Assembly: GCA_035525365.1 (NCBI GenBank)
Contig: DATLEK010000090.1
Coordinates: forward strand, 1 to 64,000
Reading direction: 5' to 3'
From: GCA-2861595 sp035525365
GTDB lineage: Bacteria; Actinomycetota; Acidimicrobiia; Acidimicrobiales; GCA-2861595
DNA: 64,000 bases
The stretch's first letter is position 1. Every line of letters starts with the position of its first letter. This document shows, one piece after another, positions 61,043 to 64,000 of the stretch. The translations under genes were made by a program, and so were the position numbers. Under the pieces are notes generated by a model that had not been told where the DNA came from, ran no database searches, and was given only the letters and a program-made list of their open reading frames with translations.

Positions 61043-61785
61043 TGGCCGGCGGCGTCCTGACCGTCGGTCTCCGATGGAAGCGGTGGCTCGGGAAGGGGTG
61101 CCGACGCTGCGCCGGTGGAGCGCACCACGTCGAGCTTTCCGTCGGCCAGAGCCTCGGCGAGGGCCAGAGCCTGCGAGGGGTCCACCTGGACAACGACGAA
61201 GAACTCCCGGCCGGCCCCGCGGGTGATGCCGCCCGACGACATGGGCGTAGCGACCTTGGTCACCTCGACATCGGTGACCACGAACACCGCCCGCCCGTCC
61301 ACCACGTCGATGACGTCGACCTTGTCTCCGACGCCCAGGGCGCCACCCACTGCGTTCTCCCGGGCGACGGAGATGCTCATGGAGCGAAGCCCGGGCCGGT
61401 TCTGCGAACGGGCCAGATCGCTGCGCCGGATGGGGTCGCCCGCGGCGATAGCCCGAGTAGCAGTCCACTTGCCACTGCGGACCATTGCGAGGGAGACCAA
61501 ACTCGACGCCAATGGCGAGTCGGCGGCCAACTCGCTCGGCTTGACGAGGGTGGAGCGCAGGATGGCCCCGGCGGCAATGTCGGCCTGAGCTACCGCGACC
61601 TGAATGCGCTCGGAACGATCGCCCATGACGGTGGCCATTAGCACGAAGGCCAATAGCCCGGACAGCACCATGAGTCCATGCGCCATGCTGAACCTCGACA
61701 GCACGCCTCGTTGACGGGCCGGTGCGCTCGCCCGCTCTTGGCGGGGCGCCGGCTGCCTTGTCATGACCTCTTTGGTCCGTGCCAT
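61039..61785 (-). CDS. cpaB: CpaB-like (SAF domain) pilus assembly protein
   Basis: About 248 residues. A transmembrane helix at about 38-55 (HGLMVLSGLLAFVLMA) is followed by an SAF domain (VAVAQADIAAGAILRSTLVK, then AIAAGDPIRRSDLARSQNR) and a C-terminal region typical of CpaB/RcpC. The start may be ATG 61785 or ATG 61764 (nearer to AGAGGTC). It is the first gene of the Tad operon and lies behind the promoter at 61837-61865. Confidence 0.8.
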   Translation of the reverse strand: MARTKEVMTRQPAPRQERASAPARQRGVLSRFSMAHGLMVLSGLLAFVLMATVMGDRSERIQVAVAQADIAAGAILRSTLVKPSELAADSPLASSLVSLAMVRSGKWTATRAIAAGDPIRRSDLARSQNRPGLRSMSISVARENAVGGALGVGDKVDVIDVVDGRAVFVVTDVEVTKVATPMSSGGITRGAGREFFVVVQVDPSQALALAEALADGKLDVVRSTGAASAPLPEPPLPSETDGQDAAGQ

Positions 61786-61836
61786 CGGCTTCACACCCCC
61801 AGGTGATGAAAGAGCCTGAAACACTGAGAAGGGGCG

Positions 61837-61865
61837 AGCGTAACCCGCCGCCAGTAGGTGGTCAA
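61837..61865 (-). promoter_or_regulatory. promoter of the Tad operon
   Basis: On the minus strand TTGACC and TACGCT are separated by exactly 17 nt, about 52 nt upstream of the cpaB start. Confidence 0.55.
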
Positions 61866-61926
61866 GCGGTTTATGTGCACTTGCCGACCTCCAAATCGAA
61901 AAACCTGCGGAAACCTGCGACGAGCG

Positions 61927-61954
61927 TTGCTGAACGTTCTTTGGTGCTTATACT
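61927..61954 (+). promoter_or_regulatory. promoter of the 61963 HTH gene
   Basis: TTGCTG (61927-61932) and TATACT (61949-61954) are 16 nt apart. The ATG is 8 nt after the -10, so the mRNA is probably leaderless. Confidence 0.5.
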
Positions 61955-61962
61955 CCTGGCCC

Positions 61963-62337
61963 ATGGCCAAGACAACGCCCGCATCGGACGGGTTCGAGCG
62001 GATCCGGGAGCAGTACCCGCCCATCATCACCACGTCGCAGGTCGCCGAGTTGCTCGACATCAACGCCCGAACGGTGCTGATGATGGCGGCCGACGGCCGG
62101 CTTCCGGCCAGCCGCCTGCCTGGGAGCCGCAGGTTCCACTTCGTCCTCGAGGACGTGCTGAGCACCCTGCGCCGCCACATGGTCCAGCCCGGCGACCGGG
62201 TTCTCGAAGAGGCACTCAGCGAAGAGGCCGAAGAAGCGCCGGCGAAACGAACCCGTGGCACCAAGACAGCCGCCGCTCCCGCTCCCGCTTCCACCAGAAC
62301 CCGCCGCCCTACCGGCTCGACTCGCCGGCGCGGCTGA
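61963..62337 (+). CDS. excisionase-type HTH regulator
   Basis: A 124-residue protein. HTH_17 domain at about 20-72: IITTSQVAELLDINARTVLM, then ADGRLPASRLPGSRRFHF. The acidic linker (EEALSEEAEEA) is followed by a basic Pro/Thr-rich tail. It is a close relative of the regulator at 46032 and divergent from the Tad operon, so it may control it. Its last 29 nt overlap the convergent gene at 62309. Confidence 0.8.
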   Translation: MAKTTPASDGFERIREQYPPIITTSQVAELLDINARTVLMMAADGRLPASRLPGSRRFHFVLEDVLSTLRRHMVQPGDRVLEEALSEEAEEAPAKRTRGTKTAAAPAPASTRTRRPTGSTRRRG

Positions 62338-62848
62338 GGTAGTCGAGCTCACTCAGCGGTACCACCCACTCAGAGCCATCTCGGCCGCGCAACTCAACAT
62401 GGGAACGCGCCACGACCTGCACCGTGCCCTCGATCGGAGGCAGGTGGCGGCCCCCAACCTGGACCTCTTCACTGGAGTTCTGTAGCTCACGCAGCCTGGC
62501 GACGATCTCGCCGGGGTGCTTGGAGGTGCGTGAGCGCCCACCCACCCGGGCCCGCTCCACGACCCGCATGGATGTCACGCCGGGATAGGCGATGTCCACC
62601 TCCACCTTCGACGGGGTCCGCAGGGTCATGACGCCGACTCCGACGTGGACAACCGTCCCCGTCCAGGACCGGTCGCCGACGGTCACCCGGATGGTGTCGC
62701 CCCGGTAGAGGAAGTCGAGAGCGACCTCATCGAGAGAGCGCCCGGCCCGCTCCACAAGTTGGGACGCCTCCTCCAGCTCCTCCTGGGCAGCCCGGTGCTC
62801 GGCGCGCAACTCCCGAAGAGCGTCTTCGAGACCATTTGGCCCTTCCAT
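62309..62848 (-). CDS. coiled-coil plus beta-domain protein (hypothetical)
   Basis: A 179-residue protein from ATG 62848. Residues 1-40 form a coiled coil (EDALRELRAEHRAAQEELEE). The rest is beta-rich, DFLYRGDTIRVTVGDRSWTG and VVHVGVGVMTLRTPSKVEVD, with a C-terminal repeat of the same style (ELRGRDGSEWVVPLSELDYL). The fold looks like two small barrels, which could bind nucleic acid. It is divergent from the LysM gene and shares its promoter spacer. Confidence 0.6.
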   Translation of the reverse strand: MEGPNGLEDALRELRAEHRAAQEELEEASQLVERAGRSLDEVALDFLYRGDTIRVTVGDRSWTGTVVHVGVGVMTLRTPSKVEVDIAYPGVTSMRVVERARVGGRSRTSKHPGEIVARLRELQNSSEEVQVGGRHLPPIEGTVQVVARSHVELRGRDGSEWVVPLSELDYLSRAGESSR

Positions 62849-62862
62849 CTCAGTAGCCACTC

Positions 62863-62875
62863 GTTTACACTTATC
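62863..62875 (+). promoter_or_regulatory. leaderless promoter box GTTTACACTTATC
   Basis: TACACT (62866-62871) is 6 nt before the ATG at 62878. The 13-bp box differs at one position from the one at 15679-15691. Confidence 0.55.
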
Positions 62876-62877
62876 AC

Positions 62878-63750
62878 ATGTTGATGCGTGGAGCAACGTC
62901 TCTTGCGGCTCTCGTTGGTGCGGAACTGTCGGCGGTGGTGCTGCTCATCCGACTCGGGCCTTACGTCAGCTCCCCGCCGGGCTGGCACGGCGCCGGGCAC
63001 TGGCTGGCCGAAACCCCGCCGGAGGACGCCCTCGTCGCGGCCGTCCGTCTGTTGGCCATGGCCATCGCCTGGTGGCTGACAGCGTCCACGGTCCTGTACG
63101 CCGTGGCGCGAGCGACACGGGTGCCGGCGCTGGCGCGTGGCGTGCGTTGGGTCACCCTCCCACCGCTGCGGCGCATGATCGACGGCGTGCTGGCCACGAC
63201 GATCATCGCCAGCTCCACCTTCGGTGGCGGCCGGATGGCTGTGGCCGAGCCGGTACGTGTCGGCCCGGTGGTGCTGCAGCTCGACCAACAGTCGGATCCT
63301 CCGGTGGTAGCCACCAATCCCGCCTACCAGCCTCGCCCGGCTGGCAACGGGGCAGTCCGTGCCGAGCCTGCGGCACGGGCCCCGACACCAGAAGCGCCGC
63401 CGATCTCCGCAAGCACCACCACGAGCAGTACCACGACCACGCGGCCCCGAAAGCAGCCTCCTCCAGCTCCGGTGTCCGTACCCAAGCCCGACACGGCAAA
63501 GGCAACTTCTGCCGCCACCTACCTCGTGCAGCCAGGCGACAACTTTTGGAAGATCGCTCAACACGAGCTGGCGAAGGCAACTGGCCGGCCGGCGGAGGCA
63601 CTCAACGCCAAGGAGGTGGGCCGATACTGGATCCAGCTGGTGGAGAAGAACCGCCACACGATTCGCTCAGGCAACCCCAACCTCATCTACCCCGGCGAGG
63701 CGATCACCCTCTTGACGAGCGCGCCACGCGCGGCCCACGGCGCCGGGTGA
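62878..63750 (+). CDS. membrane protein with C-terminal LysM domain
   Basis: A 290-residue protein. Helices lie at about 8-28 and 52-78, with a third weaker one near 100-115. A Thr/Pro-rich linker (about 170-205) leads to a LysM domain (about 215-280): ATYLVQPGDNFWKIAQHELA and NPNLIYPGEAITLL. LysM binds peptidoglycan. Its leaderless ATG overlaps the shared promoter motif, linking it to the transfer and Tad modules. Confidence 0.8.
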   Translation: MLMRGATSLAALVGAELSAVVLLIRLGPYVSSPPGWHGAGHWLAETPPEDALVAAVRLLAMAIAWWLTASTVLYAVARATRVPALARGVRWVTLPPLRRMIDGVLATTIIASSTFGGGRMAVAEPVRVGPVVLQLDQQSDPPVVATNPAYQPRPAGNGAVRAEPAARAPTPEAPPISASTTTSSTTTTRPRKQPPPAPVSVPKPDTAKATSAATYLVQPGDNFWKIAQHELAKATGRPAEALNAKEVGRYWIQLVEKNRHTIRSGNPNLIYPGEAITLLTSAPRAAHGAG

Positions 63751-63863
63751 CCAAGCATGCTGAGGCTCGCGCATAAGGGGAAAAGCTTTCAGTTTCAGCG
63801 GATGAACGATGAGGCCTTCGCGGTCGCCCCATGAGGCTCCACGGGTCAGGTTTTCCGCGACAC

Positions 63864-64000
63864 TCACGCGGGTGAAAGGGTGACGCTGGTCGCGACGTAC
63901 GAGAACGTCCAGATGCCTTCGCCGGGAGGGAGGACCTGACTCTCCCGGTAGCCCGACAACACGTACCCGTTGGCGTCGGGATCCCACCGGGCAGCAAAGT
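63864..64000 (-). CDS. partial gene, C-terminal 44 codons
   Basis: The frame ending in TGA at 63864 reads FAARWDPDANGYVLSGYRES through GIWTFSYVATSVTLSPA and continues beyond the window. It looks like the beta-rich end of a secreted or surface protein. The product is unknown. Confidence 0.5.
   Translation of the reverse strand, partial: FAARWDPDANGYVLSGYRESQVLPPGEGIWTFSYVATSVTLSPA

Noticed and set aside
1..64000. CRISPR arrays, tRNA and rRNA genes
   Set aside because: No regularly spaced repeats of CRISPR size and no recognisable tRNA or rRNA sequence was seen by eye.

Overview
The window is a 64 kb stretch of very GC-rich DNA with almost no wasted space inside operons. The organism is most likely a high-GC actinomycete, possibly a member of the Acidimicrobiia. 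This rests on protein families typical of Actinomycetota (an SCO6880/PrgI-type conjugation protein, a DUF6112-like pilin, and a small RSASTGRFV-repeat protein), on frequent GTG starts, and on -10 boxes placed 6-9 nt before ATG codons, which look like leaderless promoters. No rRNA, tRNA, CRISPR array or recombinase gene was recognised, so the ends of the mobile element are not visible here.

Region 1 (about 1-9.4 kb) is a conflict/defence cargo region. It holds a HEPN protein with an overlapping partner, a histidine phosphatase, an ApeA-like HEPN protein, and small hypotheticals. It also holds the most interesting locus: a divergent regulator pair (ImmA/IrrE protease plus XRE repressor) facing a three-gene ubiquitin-like operon. 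That operon encodes a Ubl ending in Gly-Gly-Val-Ser, a small protein in the E2 position that has no cysteine, and a JAB-peptidase/E1 fusion. An 8+8 bp near-palindrome lies between the two transcription units. An EACC1-like membrane component follows.

Region 2 (9.5-25.2 kb) is the first half of a conjugative element. It encodes small excisionase-type HTH proteins, a VirB4-like ATPase, an SCO6880/PrgI protein, a TrbL/VirB6-like channel, a VirB8-like protein, a frameshifted pilin-like gene, a lytic transglycosylase, SSB, a 1250-aa MobF relaxase-helicase with a DNA-binding insertion, a SprT-like metalloprotease, an unknown protein, a primase-polymerase and a NERD protein. Three consecutive proteins share a short DLRxIxLP motif in their tails.

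Region 3 (25.2-41.7 kb) is a second cargo/defence block between the two halves of the conjugation module. It holds a TIR-like effector with a histone-like tail, an HNH nuclease, a hydrolase, a decayed NYN nuclease gene, a secreted or anchored metzincin-type protease, an HTH/PIN pair, a HEPN-like protein, and a type I restriction-modification operon in the order R-S-M. Region 4 (41.9-47.2 kb) returns to mobile-element functions: a second SSB, a ParA-like ATPase, the VirD4/TraG coupling protein, an HTH regulator and an HU protein with a histone-like tail. Region 5 (47.4-52.2 kb) has a RecB-like nuclease, a transposase remnant, a TIR-domain protein with a probable 3' frameshift, and a winged-helix-like protein.

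Region 6 (52.9-63.8 kb) is a Tad/Flp pilus operon on the minus strand (CpaB, TadZ, TadA/CpaF, TadB, TadC, Flp-like pilin, TadE/TadG-like proteins and three accessory proteins). It is flanked by another HTH regulator, a coiled-coil protein and a LysM protein. A shared promoter motif (GTTTRCRCT) occurs before conjugation genes in regions 2 and 4 and before the LysM gene in region 6. This suggests that the conjugation and Tad modules belong to one co-regulated element. A partial gene runs off the right end.
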